Shown in pieces: positions 31,793 through 42,240 of a stretch of 64,000 nt of DNA. A program made the translations under genes and the position numbers. Origin of the DNA: Streptomyces sclerotialus (lineage in GTDB: Bacteria > Actinomycetota > Actinomycetes > Streptomycetales > Streptomycetaceae); the NCBI RefSeq assembly GCF_040907265.1, contig NZ_JBFOHP010000002.1:3310501-3374500 (forward strand). The letters are read 5' to 3'. The notes under the pieces are model-generated. The model had not been told where the DNA came from, searched no databases, and saw nothing but the letters and a program-made list of their open reading frames with translations. Within the stretch, counting starts at the first letter, position 1, and each line of letters begins with the position of its first letter.

Positions 31793-32605
31793 TCAGGCCG
31801 CGGCGGCACCGCCCTTGTTGATCAGGCGGGGCATCAGGCGGAAGCCGATACCACCGGCGATCATCGTCGCGGCGCCGATCAGCAGGAAGGTCGTACCGGA
31901 GGAACCGGTTTCGGCCAGCTCACCGTCGGCCTGCTGCTGGCCACCCTGAGGGGTGTCCTGGGCCTGACCGGGCGTGTTGGCGATGTCCTCCTTGGAGTCG
32001 CCAGGCTGCTCGATCGGCTTGGTGCCCTCGTTGTCGGTGCCGGTGCCGTCGTCGGGGCCGCCGTTGCCGCCGCCGTTCTGGCCACCGTTGTCGCCACCGT
32101 TGCCGCCGTTACCGCCGGGAGGCGTGGTGGGGTCCTCGGTGGGCGGAGTCGTCGGGTCCTCGGTGGGCGGGGTGGTCGGGTCCTCGGTCGGGGGGTCGGT
32201 GGGGTCTTCGCCACCGTTGCCGCCGCCGATGCCGTTCTCGCCGCCGTTGCCGCCGTTGCCGCCGCCGATGCCGTTCTCGCCACCGTTGCCGCCGTCGCCG
32301 CCGCCGATGCCGTTCTCGCCACCGTTGCCGCCGTCCTGGCCGGCGACCAGGCCACCGATGCTGACGCCACCCTCGGTGTCACCACCGTCGGTGCCAGCGG
32401 TTTCGCCACCGTCGGTGCCGTCGTCGTCACCTTCGCCGCCGCCGAAGAGGCCGCCGAGGAAGCCGCCGTTGTCTTCCTGACCCATCGTGCTCGGCTGGTT
32501 CGCGTCGGTCGCCGAGGCCGCGCCCGCCGCAGTGAGCGAAGCGCCCACCGCGATCACCGCACTGGCCGCAACGCGCGCCACGCGCACCCGCGTCTTCTTG
32601 GTCAT
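31793..32605 (-). CDS. LAETG-anchored cell-wall surface protein with Gly/Asn- and Pro/Thr-rich repeats
   Basis: 270 residues. A signal peptide (TRVRVARVAASAVIAVGASL, cleavage after ASA near residue 32) leads into a low-complexity mature region. Three near-identical 13-residue units of GGNGGENGIGGGN type cover ~92-130, followed by EDPTTPPT units at ~141-163. Residues 230-234 are LAETG, then a hydrophobic helix (TTFLLIGAATMIAGGIGF) and a basic tail (RLMPRLINK), the full cell-wall sorting signal. LAxTG is the preferred motif of class E sortases in Streptomyces, so the protein should be covalently fixed to peptidoglycan. The extended repeat region suggests a spacer or surface-coat role (inference). 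No globular domain is visible. Confidence 0.85.
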   Translation of the reverse strand: MTKKTRVRVARVAASAVIAVGASLTAAGAASATDANQPSTMGQEDNGGFLGGLFGGGEGDDDGTDGGETAGTDGGDTEGGVSIGGLVAGQDGGNGGENGIGGGDGGNGGENGIGGGNGGNGGENGIGGGNGGEDPTDPPTEDPTTPPTEDPTTPPTEDPTTPPGGNGGNGGDNGGQNGGGNGGPDDGTGTDNEGTKPIEQPGDSKEDIANTPGQAQDTPQGGQQQADGELAETGSSGTTFLLIGAATMIAGGIGFRLMPRLINKGGAAAA

Positions 32606-32861
32606 CTAGTGCTACCCCCAGTAGCTACATGTGTCATTGGGGCATCGCTGTGCGGGGCAACGGCCGATGCGGGACGCGAGTCCGCTCCGTCCATCGCGGG
32701 CGGTTTCCTCATATCCCCGTTCACACGCGCCCCAGACATACGCATGCCGCGCTCTACCCTTCCCAGATCCCAACGGACCGTCAAGGTCAAATAAAGGGAG
32801 GATGGCCGCTTTGGGGCGGTTTGCGGCGTGTGATGACGTACGACTGTAACCAAATCAGCAC
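32606..32861. other. Gene-free region upstream of the LAETG protein gene
   Basis: No coding frame is convincing. CTGGGGGTAGCACTAG just before the LAETG gene's ATG gives a moderate ribosome binding site. Relatively AT-rich sequence at 32780-32870 (caaggtcaaataaaggg; ctgtaaccaaatcagcac) probably holds its promoter and the tail of the prfB transcript. Confidence 0.35.
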
Positions 32862-32900
32862 AACAAAAAGCAACCGCCGCCTGTGGGGCGACAGTTGCTT
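32862..32900 (-). terminator. prfB terminator, canonical hairpin plus T-tract
   Basis: On the minus strand AAGCAACTGTCGCC pairs with GGCGGCGGTTGCTT (14 bp, two GU pairs), followed by TTTTGTTG. It lies about 30 bases past the prfB stop. Confidence 0.9.
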
Positions 32901-32928
32901 CGTGCTGCTGCGAAGGGCCGCGACCGGC

Positions 32929-34041
32929 TTACTTCTCCTGCTCCTGCTGCTTGCGCCAGCGGATGCCGGCCTCCAGGAAGCCGTCGATGTCGCCGTCCAG
33001 CACCGCCTGCGGGTTGCCGACCTCGAACTCCGTCCGCAGGTCCTTGACCATCTGGTACGGGTGCAGGACGTACGAGCGCATCTGGTTGCCCCAGGAGTTG
33101 CCGCCGTCGCCCTTGAGGGCGTCCATCTTGGCCTGCTCCTCCTGGCGGCGCCGCTCCAGCAGCTTCGCCTGGAGGACGTTCATGGCGGTGGCCTTGTTCT
33201 GGATCTGCGAACGCTCGTTCTGGCAGGAGACCACGATGCCGGTCGGGATGTGCGTCAGGCGGACGGCGGAGTCCGTGGTGTTGACGCCCTGGCCGCCGGG
33301 GCCCGAGGAGCGGTAGACGTCGACCCGCAGGTCCGACTCGTCGATCTCGATGTGGTCGGTCTGCTCGACGACGGGGAGGACCTCGACGCCGGCGAACGAC
33401 GTCTGGCGGCGGCCCTGGTTGTCGAACGGGGAGATCCGGACCAGCCGGTGCGTGCCCTGCTCCACGGAGAGCGTGCCGTAGGCGTACGGGACGTTGACGG
33501 CGAAGGTGGTCGACTTGATGCCGGCCTCTTCGGCGTACGAGGTCTCGTACAGCTCCGTCTTGTAGCCGTGCCGCTCGGCCCAGCGCAGGTACATGCGCTG
33601 CAGCTTCTCCGCGAAGTCGGCGGCGTCCACGCCACCCGCCTCGGCGCGGATGTTCACGACCGCCTCACGGGAGTCGTACTCACCGGACAGGAGGGTGCGC
33701 ACCTCCAGCTCGTCCACGGCCTTGCGGACCGCGGCCAGCTCGGCCTCCGCCTCGGCGCGGGTGTCCTCGTCACCCTCGTCCGCGGCCAGCTCGAACAGCA
33801 CTTCGAGGTCGTCGACCCGGCCGCGCAGCTCCTCGGCCTTGCGCAGCTGCCCCTGGAGGTAGGAGAGCCGGCTGGTGACCTTCTGGGCGTTCTCCACGTC
33901 GTCCCAGAGGTCGGGGGCCGCTGCCTGCTCCTCGAGCGCAGCGATATCGGCCCTCATCTTGTCGAGGTCCAGGACGGCCTCGATCGACCCCATGGTCGAG
34001 GCGAGGGACTTCAGCTCTTCGGATACATCGACGACTGCCAC
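32929..34041 (-). CDS. prfB: Peptide chain release factor 2
   Basis: 370 residues from the GTG at 34041. It recognises UGA/UAA stop codons and triggers peptide release. The anticodon-like tripeptide region SPF is present ([20 protein letters not shown]). The universal GGQ is in [20 protein letters not shown], and GGQ-flanking residues are intact. Unlike E. coli prfB there is no in-frame UGA and no programmed frameshift; the frame is continuous. Length and the helical N-terminal domain ([20 protein letters not shown]) are normal. It ends in a clean terminator and begins 137 bases from the stop of pkaB. Confidence 0.97.
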   Translation of the reverse strand: MAVVDVSEELKSLASTMGSIEAVLDLDKMRADIAALEEQAAAPDLWDDVENAQKVTSRLSYLQGQLRKAEELRGRVDDLEVLFELAADEGDEDTRAEAEAELAAVRKAVDELEVRTLLSGEYDSREAVVNIRAEAGGVDAADFAEKLQRMYLRWAERHGYKTELYETSYAEEAGIKSTTFAVNVPYAYGTLSVEQGTHRLVRISPFDNQGRRQTSFAGVEVLPVVEQTDHIEIDESDLRVDVYRSSGPGGQGVNTTDSAVRLTHIPTGIVVSCQNERSQIQNKATAMNVLQAKLLERRRQEEQAKMDALKGDGGNSWGNQMRSYVLHPYQMVKDLRTEFEVGNPQAVLDGDIDGFLEAGIRWRKQQEQEK

Positions 34042-34177
34042 GACTCCAGCCTAACGGCTGGGTGGGCCGCCCTGAGCCGTGGCCGTCTCCGGACGTTCCG
34101 GCGGACCCCGGGCCGGTGGCCACCCCCGGCGCCGTCGGCGTTGCTCGCGCGGTTCACCGCGCCCCTCACGGGGCGCT

Positions 34178-35434
34178 CTACGGCACGTCCGGAGCTGTCT
34201 GCTCCGTGCCCGGGCGGGCGTCGTCAGGCGCGTCGTCCCCCGAGACGAGCCAGGTGCCCAGGCCGGCGGCGACCACGAGGGCGCCCGCCGCGACGCCCAG
34301 CCGTACCCGCCGCTTGCGTACCCGGTGCCGGGCCGACCCCGCCCGGCGTTCGCCCGCGGCCCGCGGGGCGCGGGCCGTCCCGTGCGCGCCGCCGGCCAGC
34401 TCGTCGGGGCCCGGCACGCGCATGCTCGTGTGCGTCTCGCGGGTGGAGTCCGGGGCCGCGCCGTGCACCAGCGGCACCGCACCGCGGACCCGGCCGCCCT
34501 CCTCGGGGAGCGGCTGGTACGGGCCGTCCTCACGCGGGGCCTCCGGTCCGGCGGCCGCCTCCTCCGCCTCCTCCTCGTCCTCCGGCTCGTCGATGTCCAG
34601 CGGCGGGATGCCGGCCAGCGAGGGCAGGATCTCGCGCAGCCGGGCCGCCAGCTCGGGGGCGCGGAGGCGGGAGGCGGGGGCCTTGGCCAGGCACTGGATC
34701 AGCAGCTGCCAGAGCTCGTCCGGGATGCCGGGCAGCGGCGCCACCCGCTCGGTGACGTGCCGGCGGAGCACCGCGCCGGGGTGGCCGCCGCCGAAGGGGG
34801 TGAACCCGGCGAGCAGCTCGTACAGGACCGTGGCCAGCGCGTACACGTCCACGGACGCGCGGGGCGGGAGGCCCTCGATGATCTCGGGGGCGAGGTAGTC
34901 GGGGGTGCCGATGACCCGGGTGGAGCGGGTGCGGCGCGGCGAGTCGACGAGGCGGGCGATGCCGAAGTCGGTGAGGAGCGCGGGGTGGGCGCCGCCGGGG
35001 CCGAGCGGGGCCTCCATGTCCAGGAGGATGTTCTCGGGCTTCACGTCGCGGTGCACGATGCGCGCGGCGTGCGCGGCGGCCAGGCCTTCGGCGACGTCGG
35101 CCACGATGGCGACCGCGGCCTCCGGGGCCAGCCGGCGCTGGGCGTCCAGCCGGGTCCGCAGGTCCGTGCCCCGGACGAGGTCCATGACCAGGGCGAGGTC
35201 GTTGCCGTCCACGACCAGGTCGCGGACGCCGACGACGTGCGGGTGGTCCAGGCTGAGCAGGGCGGCGCGCTCCTGCACGAAGCGGCCGACCAGCTCCTGG
35301 TCGGAGGCGAGGTCCTCGCGCAGCAGCTTGATCGCCACGGCCCCTTCGGGACCCTCGCCCAGCCACACCGTGCCGGCGCTGCCGCGACCGAGGATCTGGT
35401 GGGCGGTGTACCGGCTGCCGATCTTCCGTGCCAA
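34178..35434 (-). CDS. pkaB: Transmembrane serine/threonine protein kinase PkaB-like
   Basis: 418 residues from a TTG start. An N-terminal Hanks-type kinase domain (~10-265) has the glycine loop ILGRGSAGTVWLGE, Lys in VAIKLLRED, catalytic VHRDVKPENILL, TDFGIARL and YLAPEIIEG. A juxtamembrane acidic/Ala-rich segment (DEPEDEEEAEEAAAG) follows, then a single transmembrane helix near the end (LGVAAGALVVAAGLGTWLV) and a short outside tail. There are no PASTA repeats, so any ligand sensing is minimal. Length matches the 417-residue PkaB of S. coelicolor. It points the same way as pkaA, 250 bases downstream of it. Confidence 0.92.
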   Translation of the reverse strand: MARKIGSRYTAHQILGRGSAGTVWLGEGPEGAVAIKLLREDLASDQELVGRFVQERAALLSLDHPHVVGVRDLVVDGNDLALVMDLVRGTDLRTRLDAQRRLAPEAAVAIVADVAEGLAAAHAARIVHRDVKPENILLDMEAPLGPGGAHPALLTDFGIARLVDSPRRTRSTRVIGTPDYLAPEIIEGLPPRASVDVYALATVLYELLAGFTPFGGGHPGAVLRRHVTERVAPLPGIPDELWQLLIQCLAKAPASRLRAPELAARLREILPSLAGIPPLDIDEPEDEEEAEEAAAGPEAPREDGPYQPLPEEGGRVRGAVPLVHGAAPDSTRETHTSMRVPGPDELAGGAHGTARAPRAAGERRAGSARHRVRKRRVRLGVAAGALVVAAGLGTWLVSGDDAPDDARPGTEQTAPDVP

Positions 35435-35686
35435 GACTGCTCCGACGGGTCTTGTCCGACAGGTGACGGCCCGCGGCGCGGATGCGCGGGGGCCGCGGCC
35501 CGGGACGCGGGGGTGCGCGGGGCCGATGCTGGCGTCAAAACTACGCGGGCCGCGGCGCTTTCGGCGCCCCGGACGCCGTCAACCGCCACTTCTCCGCCGG
35601 AAAATCTCCTGGGATGTCGATAAATCCACGACGTGGCCCTTCCGGGGAGCGGTGGCGGCCGACAGGGCGGCGCGGGCAACGGGCGG

Positions 35687-37405
35687 CTACTGGCCCACCG
35701 ACTTCGAGGCCTCACCGATCGTGGACACCCAGCCCGAGATGTCGGTCCACCACTGGCTGATCTGGTTCCAGAAGCTGCGGCCCTGGCCGATCCACTCCTG
35801 GAGGGGGGTCAGCTCCCAGATGAGCCAGCAGCCGACCACGATCAGCACGATCATGATCAGACAGCCCTTGAGGCAGCCCAGACCCGGGATGTGCACCGGG
35901 TTGGCGCTGCGCCGGCGCGGCTCGCGCTCGCGGCGGCGCGGCTCCGGCGCCGGTGGCCGGGGCTCGTACCGCTGCGGCGGCGGCTCCTGCCGGCGCTGCC
36001 GGGGCTGCGGCTGGGGCGGCTGCTGGTACGGCGCCTGCCGCTGTCCGTACTGCTGCGGGGGCTGCTGCGGCTGCTGGTACTGCGGGGGCGGCGGCTGGGC
36101 CGGCCGGCGCTGGGGGCGGCGGCGCAGCGGGTCCTCGTCCGGGTTCAGGTACTGGACCTGGGTCTGCTCGTTCCGGTCGCGGGCGGCGCGCAGCTGGTTC
36201 TCCCACGGATGCGGCCCCTCGGGCTGCTGCGGGTCGCCACCTGGCGGTACGGGCGGCATGGCGCGCGTCGGGTCGCCGCTGCCCGGGGGACGCCCGGAGT
36301 CGGCACCGAAACCGGCGGCGGTGGCGCCCGCCGCGGCACCCGCTGCGCCGGCCGCACCGGCGCCGGTGGTCGGCAGGACGTCGGTCGCGGCGGCCGGGTC
36401 GTACCCGCCGCCGGCGCCGGTGGAGGGCAGCACCTGCGTGGGGTCCGCGTCACCGCCGCCGGCACCGGTGTCGGGGACCGGCGCGGGCGCCGGGTCGGGC
36501 GCGAGCAGCGCGCCGACACCGAGCGCGGCCTCGGCCTCGGCGGGCGAAGCGTGCACGCCGATGCCGGCCGCGACCACGCGCAGGGCCCGGGCGAGGTTCT
36601 CGGCGCTGGGCCGCTCCTCCGGGCGCTTGCGCAGGCAGCGCTCTATGACGGTCCACAGCGGCTCGGGCACGCTGCCGGGGCGCTGCGGGTCCTCGCTGAG
36701 GTGCCGGTGCAGCACTTCGAGAGCGGTCGCGCCGGCGAACGGCGGACGGCCCGTGACCAGCTCGTACAGCAGGATGCCCGCGCCGTAGATGTCCACCGCT
36801 GAGGTCTGCGGGCGGCCCTCGGCGGACTCCGGCGCGACATAGGCGGGGGTGCCGACGAACTCCTGGGTCCGGGTCAGGCCCGGGGAGTCCGCGAGCCGGG
36901 CGATGCCGAAGTCGGTCAGCATCGGGTGCATCTCGGCGGCGCCGTCGGCCCCGGCGAGCAGGACGTTCGCGGGCTTGAGGTCGCGGTGCACGACGCCGTC
37001 GGCGTGGCTGGCGGCCAGCGCGTCGGCGATCTGCGCCGTGAGCAGCGCGGCCGCGACCGGGCTGAAGGGGCCGTTCCGGCGGAGGTACTGGTGCAGGTCC
37101 GGGCCGTCGACCAGGTCCATGACCAGGGCGAGCAGATCGCCCTCCACGACCAGGTCGCGGGTCCGGACGATGTTCGGGTGGGTGAGCCGCAGCAGGACGG
37201 AGCGCTCGCGCAGGAAGCGCATCACCACGTCCGGGTCGTGCGCCAGCTCCTCCTTGAGGACCTTGATCGCGACCGTCTCGCCGGGCTGTCCGGCGACGGC
37301 GGCCTCCTCGCCCGCCGTCTCCCGCTGGCGGGCACGCCAGACGGTGCCCGTGGCGCCGCGTCCGAGCGGCTCCTCGAGCAGGTACTTGCTGCCTACCGGC
37401 CGCAC
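35687..37405 (-). CDS. pkaA: Transmembrane serine/threonine protein kinase PkaA-like
   Basis: 572 residues from the GTG at 37405, with GGGAG eight bases upstream. The kinase domain (~5-280) has LGRGATGTVWRARQ, VAIKVLKEEL, VHRDLKPANVLL, LTDFGIARLADS and YVAPESAEG. Between kinase and membrane is a long Pro/Gln/Arg-rich linker (~300-510) ending in the single helix GCLIMIVLIVVGCWLIWEL (~520-540) and a ~30-residue outer tail. The linker carries TQVLP and TDVLP-type Thr sites that could be phosphorylated and read by FHA domains. The S. coelicolor homologue is 543 residues. It diverges from the FHA-ATPase gene. Confidence 0.92.
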   Translation of the reverse strand: MRPVGSKYLLEEPLGRGATGTVWRARQRETAGEEAAVAGQPGETVAIKVLKEELAHDPDVVMRFLRERSVLLRLTHPNIVRTRDLVVEGDLLALVMDLVDGPDLHQYLRRNGPFSPVAAALLTAQIADALAASHADGVVHRDLKPANVLLAGADGAAEMHPMLTDFGIARLADSPGLTRTQEFVGTPAYVAPESAEGRPQTSAVDIYGAGILLYELVTGRPPFAGATALEVLHRHLSEDPQRPGSVPEPLWTVIERCLRKRPEERPSAENLARALRVVAAGIGVHASPAEAEAALGVGALLAPDPAPAPVPDTGAGGGDADPTQVLPSTGAGGGYDPAAATDVLPTTGAGAAGAAGAAAGATAAGFGADSGRPPGSGDPTRAMPPVPPGGDPQQPEGPHPWENQLRAARDRNEQTQVQYLNPDEDPLRRRPQRRPAQPPPPQYQQPQQPPQQYGQRQAPYQQPPQPQPRQRRQEPPPQRYEPRPPAPEPRRREREPRRRSANPVHIPGLGCLKGCLIMIVLIVVGCWLIWELTPLQEWIGQGRSFWNQISQWWTDISGWVSTIGEASKSVGQ

Positions 37406-37945
37406 GTCATGCGCTCCCTGGTCGTCACTGAGCAGCTGCCTGATCTGCGCTGTCTGTCGGGCTGTGGGGGATGCCGGGCCACTCCGGTGGTCCGGACGGT
37501 CCCGTCCGCCCCACCATAGTGCCGTGTTCCGCGGCCGCGGCCGGGCGGATCCCGTGGTCCGGGGCGGTTCCGTCCGGGTCGTCCGGTAAGGCACCCGGCG
37601 GGGCTCCGGGGAAAGACGCCAGTTCCGGGCGGATGGTTGCTCCCTACCCCGATCGCTGACCACTCAGTGGACGATCTTTGGCCGATCATGGGTCGCAAGC
37701 AGCCACTTTTGCGAACATGAGTGACCGAACAAGATCACTGAACGACAGTCGCCACGCGACTTGTCGGTGGCAGGTGCGAGGATGCTCTCCAGCACGGCAG
37801 CGGTGGGGAACGGGGGCGTCGCGCCGCGGCGTGCGGCGTGCACATGCACGCGCACTTGGACTTGTACGTGCCGACGTGTCCGGGCGCGGTGGGGGGAGGT
37901 GTCGGTCCCCGCCGCATTGCCGGGCGGAAGGGACCGTTGACGGCG
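37406..37945. promoter_or_regulatory. 540-bp divergent control region between pkaA and the FHA-ATPase gene
   Basis: No gene is seen. The stretch 37650-37760 is AT-rich for this genome. It contains a perfect 11-base palindrome (CCACTCAGTGG, 37660-37670) and a longer imperfect inverted repeat (TCATGGGTCGCAA at 37686-37698 against TTGCGAACATGA at 37709-37720). Promoters for both directions probably lie here. Confidence 0.5.
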
Positions 37946-40900
37946 ATGCAGATCCGGCTGACCGTCCTCGGGCCGCGCAGCGGCCACTCCACCCGTGCCT
38001 GCGACGTGCTCGTGACGGCCCCTGCCGGTACGGCGCTCTCGGCGGTGGCCAGCAGCCTCGCGGCGGCCGTCGCGGGCGCGGGTGCGGACGTCGGCGGGGC
38101 CGGCGCCGGCAGCGGCCCCGTCGTGCTCTACGCCGGACAGGAGCGGCTCGACCTCCAGCGTGCCGCGCTCGGCGAGCCGCCGCTCATAGACGGTGCGGTC
38201 CTCTCCCTCCAGGGGCCGGGGCCCGCGCCGGCCCACGGCCTGCCCGCCGGACCTGCCCGGCTGCGGGTCGTCTCGGGCCCGGACGCGGGCGGTGTCCATC
38301 TGCTGCACGGCGGCCAGATCCGTATCGGCCGCTCCACGGACGCCGACGTGCCGCTGGACGACCCCGACGTCTCCCGGATGCACTGCGCGGTCACGGTGGC
38401 GCCGGACGGCGCGGTGACCGTGGCCGACCTCCGCTCCACGAACGGCACGGCGGTCGACGGCACCGAGCTGGACGACCGCCCGGCGCCGCTGCCCGCGGGC
38501 GCGCTGCTCCGCATCGGCGAGTCGGCGCTCCGCCTCCAGCCCTCCCCCGCCACCCCCGATCCGGCCCTGCCGGCCACGCCGGACGGCGAGGGCCACCTGC
38601 GCGTCCACCCCGCGGGCGGCGGCGCGCCGTCCGCCGAGGAGCACCGCCCGGCCCCCGGCGGCGCGGCTCCCGCGTACGGCACGCAAAGCACCCCCTCCCC
38701 CTACGGCGGCACCGCTTCCCCGTACGGCGGCGGGGCGGTCCCTTCGTACGGCGCCCGGGGCGCGGCCCCGGCCGGTGCTCCGTACGGCGGCGGCCGGTAC
38801 AACCACGAGGCGGGCCCGGCGGCGGACACCGCGGGGGCGGCCGGGCATCCCGGCCCGGCCGCCCGGAGCGGTGCCGCGCGCGAGGACGGGGTCGGCTCGG
38901 GCCGGATCGACTCCGGCCCGGGGCGCGCCGCTGGCCCGGGCCCCGGTCCCACCCAGGGGCCGTACGGCGCGCCGGGACCGCACAGAGCGGAGACCGTGCG
39001 GCCGACGGCGTACGGGGCCGGGTCCCGCGCGGCGGACGCCCGCGGAGCCGGCGCTGCCGCGGCGCCGTACGGAGCGCAGCCGGCCGCCGGGCCGTACGCG
39101 GCGGGCGACCGGCACGACACGTACGGCGGTTCTCCCGCGGCGGGTCCGTACGCGGCGGGGACGCCGGGTGCCGAGGCGTACGCCGCCGGGGCACGGTCGG
39201 CGGAGGCGTACGCCACCGACGCGCGCGCCGCGGTCCGGCCCGCGGCGGACCGGTACGGCGCGGCGGTACCGCACGAGCAGGAGCCGCAGCGCGGGCAGTC
39301 CTACGGCGCGCAGCACGGCCGCCCGTACGGCGCCGGGGCGGGCAGCGCGCACGGCCACCCCGCCGACAGCGGTGACGCGGTGTCCTCCCCCGGCTCCGGG
39401 GCGGCTCCTCCGGGGGTCGCCGGGTCAGGTCGGCGCGGCACTCCCGTCCGGGGGACGAGCGCCGCCGCCCTCGGGTTCGGCGCGGGGCAGGGCGGCCACG
39501 GCGTGGCGGAGGAGGACGACCGCGAGGGCGGGGCCCCGGGTACCGCCCCCGATCCGCGTTCCGCCGCCACTCACGGCGGCCGCCGGCAGCTGGTGGATCC
39601 GTACGCGCAGCCCGGTGGCGAACAGCCCGCCGACGCCGAGCCGCCGGCCGACGCCGACGCGTCCCCGTCCCGCAGGCCGACCCGCCGGGGCGGCTGGGGC
39701 GCCTGGGCGCGCAGGCTGGCCGGCGGGCGCGGAGGCGCGGAGGCCGCGACCGACGAGGAAGCCGCCCAGCAGGCCGCCGCGTACGGCACCGAGGCGCAGT
39801 CCCCTGCCGTGGACGGTCCCGGTGCGCTCCCCGAGGACGGCCGAGGACCGGCCGGGTACGAGCGCTGGCCGGACGCCGCCACGGTCCTGCTGACCGCCCT
39901 CGGCCCCGGCCCCCGCCTGTGGGAGCGCGACGCCGGGCATCCGGACGCGCTGACCGTACGGCTCGGCACCGCCGACCGGGACGGCGGCCGCAGCGCCGCG
40001 CCGGTCACGGTGGCGCTGCGCTCGGCCGGTTCGCTGGGCCTGGCCGGGCCGCGACCCCGGCTCGCCGGGCTGGCCCGTGCCGCCGTCGCCCAGCTCGCCA
40101 CGCTGCACGCGCCGGGCACGCTGGAGATCGTGCTGCTCGCCGCCGACCGGGCGCGCACCACGGCGCAGCGCCTGGAGGAGTGGTCCTGGCTCGGCTGGCT
40201 GCCGCACGTCCGTCCGGCGCACGCCCAGGACTGCCGGCTGCTGCTGGCCTACGACAGGGAGCAGGCGGCGGCGCGCACCGCCGAGCTGGTGCGGCGGCTG
40301 GACGACGGTCCGCTCGGGCCCGGCTGGGCGAGCGCCGAGCGGTCCGCCGTGGCCGCCGCCGCGGCCCGGCACCGGGGCCCGTACACCCTCGTGATCGCCG
40401 ACGGTGATCCCGGTACGTCCGGGCTGCGGGAGACCGTGGCGCGGCTGGCCGCGGGCGGCCCGTCGGCCGGTGTCCATGTGCTCGCGCTGGCCGAGACGCC
40501 CTCGGCCTCGCCCGTGTATCCGCTGGCCGCGACGTACGAAGCGGCCCGCGCCGCGTCCCCCGGCCTTCGGTGAGTGCGGGGCCGTCGCGGTGCTCAGCGG
40601 CGACGTGGCCACGGCGCTGCGTGTCGTCCAGCCCGGTGCCCCGCTGGCCCCCGCCCCCTCGGGTGCCGCGGTGACCGGCGGCATCGCGGTGAACGGCGTC
40701 CCGCAGAGCGTTTCCGGACCGCACGGCTCGGGGACGAACGGCACGGTAGCGACCGTGGACGCGGTCTCCCTGCCCTGGGCCGAGCGGTTCGCGCGTGCCC
40801 TGGCGCCGCTGCGCGAGGCCGAGACGGTCCGGGCGGACCGCAGCACCCGCAGCGCGGCGGTGCCGCTGCCCGAGACGGCCCGGCTGCTGGACGAGCTGGG

Positions 40901-42067
40901 GCTCGCCCGTGCCACGCCCGCGTCCCTGATGGCCCGCTGGGCGGCCGCCGCGGACAGCGAGGAGCCCTCGGCCGCCGCGGTGCTGGGCGCGGGCCCGCAC
41001 GGCCCCGTGCACGCCGACCCGGCGGCCGACGGCTGCCACTTCCTGCTGGAGGGCGGCCCCGGCACGGGCAAGACCGAGCTGCTCCGCTCGGTCGCCGCCT
41101 CGCTCGCGGCCGCCGACCGGCCGGACCGGCTCTCGTTGGTGCTGGTCGACGGCGCCGGGACGGAGCGCGGTGACGGCCTGCGGCTCTGTACGGACCTGCC
41201 GCACGTCACGGCGCATCTCGCGGCCTCGGACCCGGTGCTGATGCGGGAGTTCGCGCAGGCGCTGACCTCGGAGCTGAAACGGCGCGCGGAGATACTGGGC
41301 GGCACGGGCTTCGCGGAGTGGCGTGCCAAGTACGTCGCGGCGCCCCGGGTGGTCGGCCCGCGCCGGTCCGCCGAGGGCCGCGCGGCGACGGCCCCGGGCG
41401 GTGGCGGTTCCCCGGCGCCCGCCCCGTCCGCCGCGCCCGGCGGGCCGGACTCCGCCGCCGACCCGTCGGGGCTGCTCGACGCGCCGGCCACGAGCACGCT
41501 GCGGCTGCGCCCCCGTCCGCAGGGCGCGGCGGAAGAGGGACGTCCGGTGGCCGCCGGTCTCGCCGCCGTGCCGCCGATGACCCGGCTCTTCGTGCTCGTC
41601 GACGACTTCGACGCGCTGGTCGCCCCGGCGCTGGGCAGTACGGGACGGCCCGCTGCGGGGTCGGTCGTGCGGGCGCTGGAGGCGGTCGCACGGGACGGCG
41701 CCGCGCTCGGTGTGCATCTGATCGCCTCGACCGGCCATCCGGACCGTACGGCGGCCACGGCGACCGCCGAGCGGGCCGGGCTCCGCGTGGAGCTGGGCGC
41801 GGAGAGCGATCCGGCCGAGCCGCTGCCCGTCGGGCGCGGCCGGCTGTACCGCGCCGCCGACGGCTCAGCCACGCCCTTCCAGGCGGGCCGGGTGACGGGC
41901 CGGATACCCCGGACGTCCACGCTGCGGCCGACGGTCGTGCCGCTCGAATGGCACCGCATGGGTGATCCGCCGGCCCGCCGTCCGCTGCGCGAGCTGGGCA
42001 ACGGCGGCCGACCGACCTGGCCCTGTTGGCCAGTGCGCTGCAGAAGGCGGCCAAGTCCGTGCCGTGA
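37946..42067 (+). pseudogene. FHA-domain FtsK/EssC-like ATPase gene interrupted by two compensating frameshifts
   Basis: The ATG at 37946 starts MQIRLTVLGPRSGHSTRACD. An EssC-type N-terminal domain is followed by an FHA domain (~145-205: GGQIRIGRSTDADVPLDDPD, VSRMHCAV, LRSTNGTAVDG), which reads phospho-Thr. A ~270-residue Gly/Ala/Tyr-rich linker leads to FtsK/EssC-like modules (LTVRLGTADRDGG, RTTAQRLEEWSWLGWLPHVR). At the C-run 40557-40561 this frame runs into TGA (40571-40573). Dropping one C restores the family text (ASP-AFGECGAVAVLSGDVATAL), and the next frame carries the ATPase (Walker A LLEGGPGTGKTELLRSVAAS; LFVLVDDFDALVAP). Near 42005-42015 the frame slips back by one to give PTDLALLASALQKAAKSVP and a stop at 42067. 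The +1/-1 pair cancels. Sequencing error, recoding or decay are all possible. Divergent from kinase gene pkaA. Confidence 0.8.
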
Positions 42068-42240
42068 CCCCGTGCGTGACTTCATGTGCAACCGTGCAAC
42101 GAATCGGTCGCCGTACGGAAAAGCCGGGTTACCCGCCGTGGTAACGGCCCGGTCACGACGGGGAGTTGCAGTCGAACGCACTATTGCTCGGACCTCCCGG
42201 CGCCGGTAGGACTGTCGCACGGCGAACGGGAGGGCGACGG

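Noticed and set aside
32929..34041. Programmed frameshift in prfB
   Set aside because: The E. coli-type in-frame UGA and slippery CUU are absent; the gene is one continuous frame.
35435..35686. Small frames between pkaB and pkaA
   Set aside because: They overlap antisense to kinase genes or lack starts; the segment is very GC-rich spacer.
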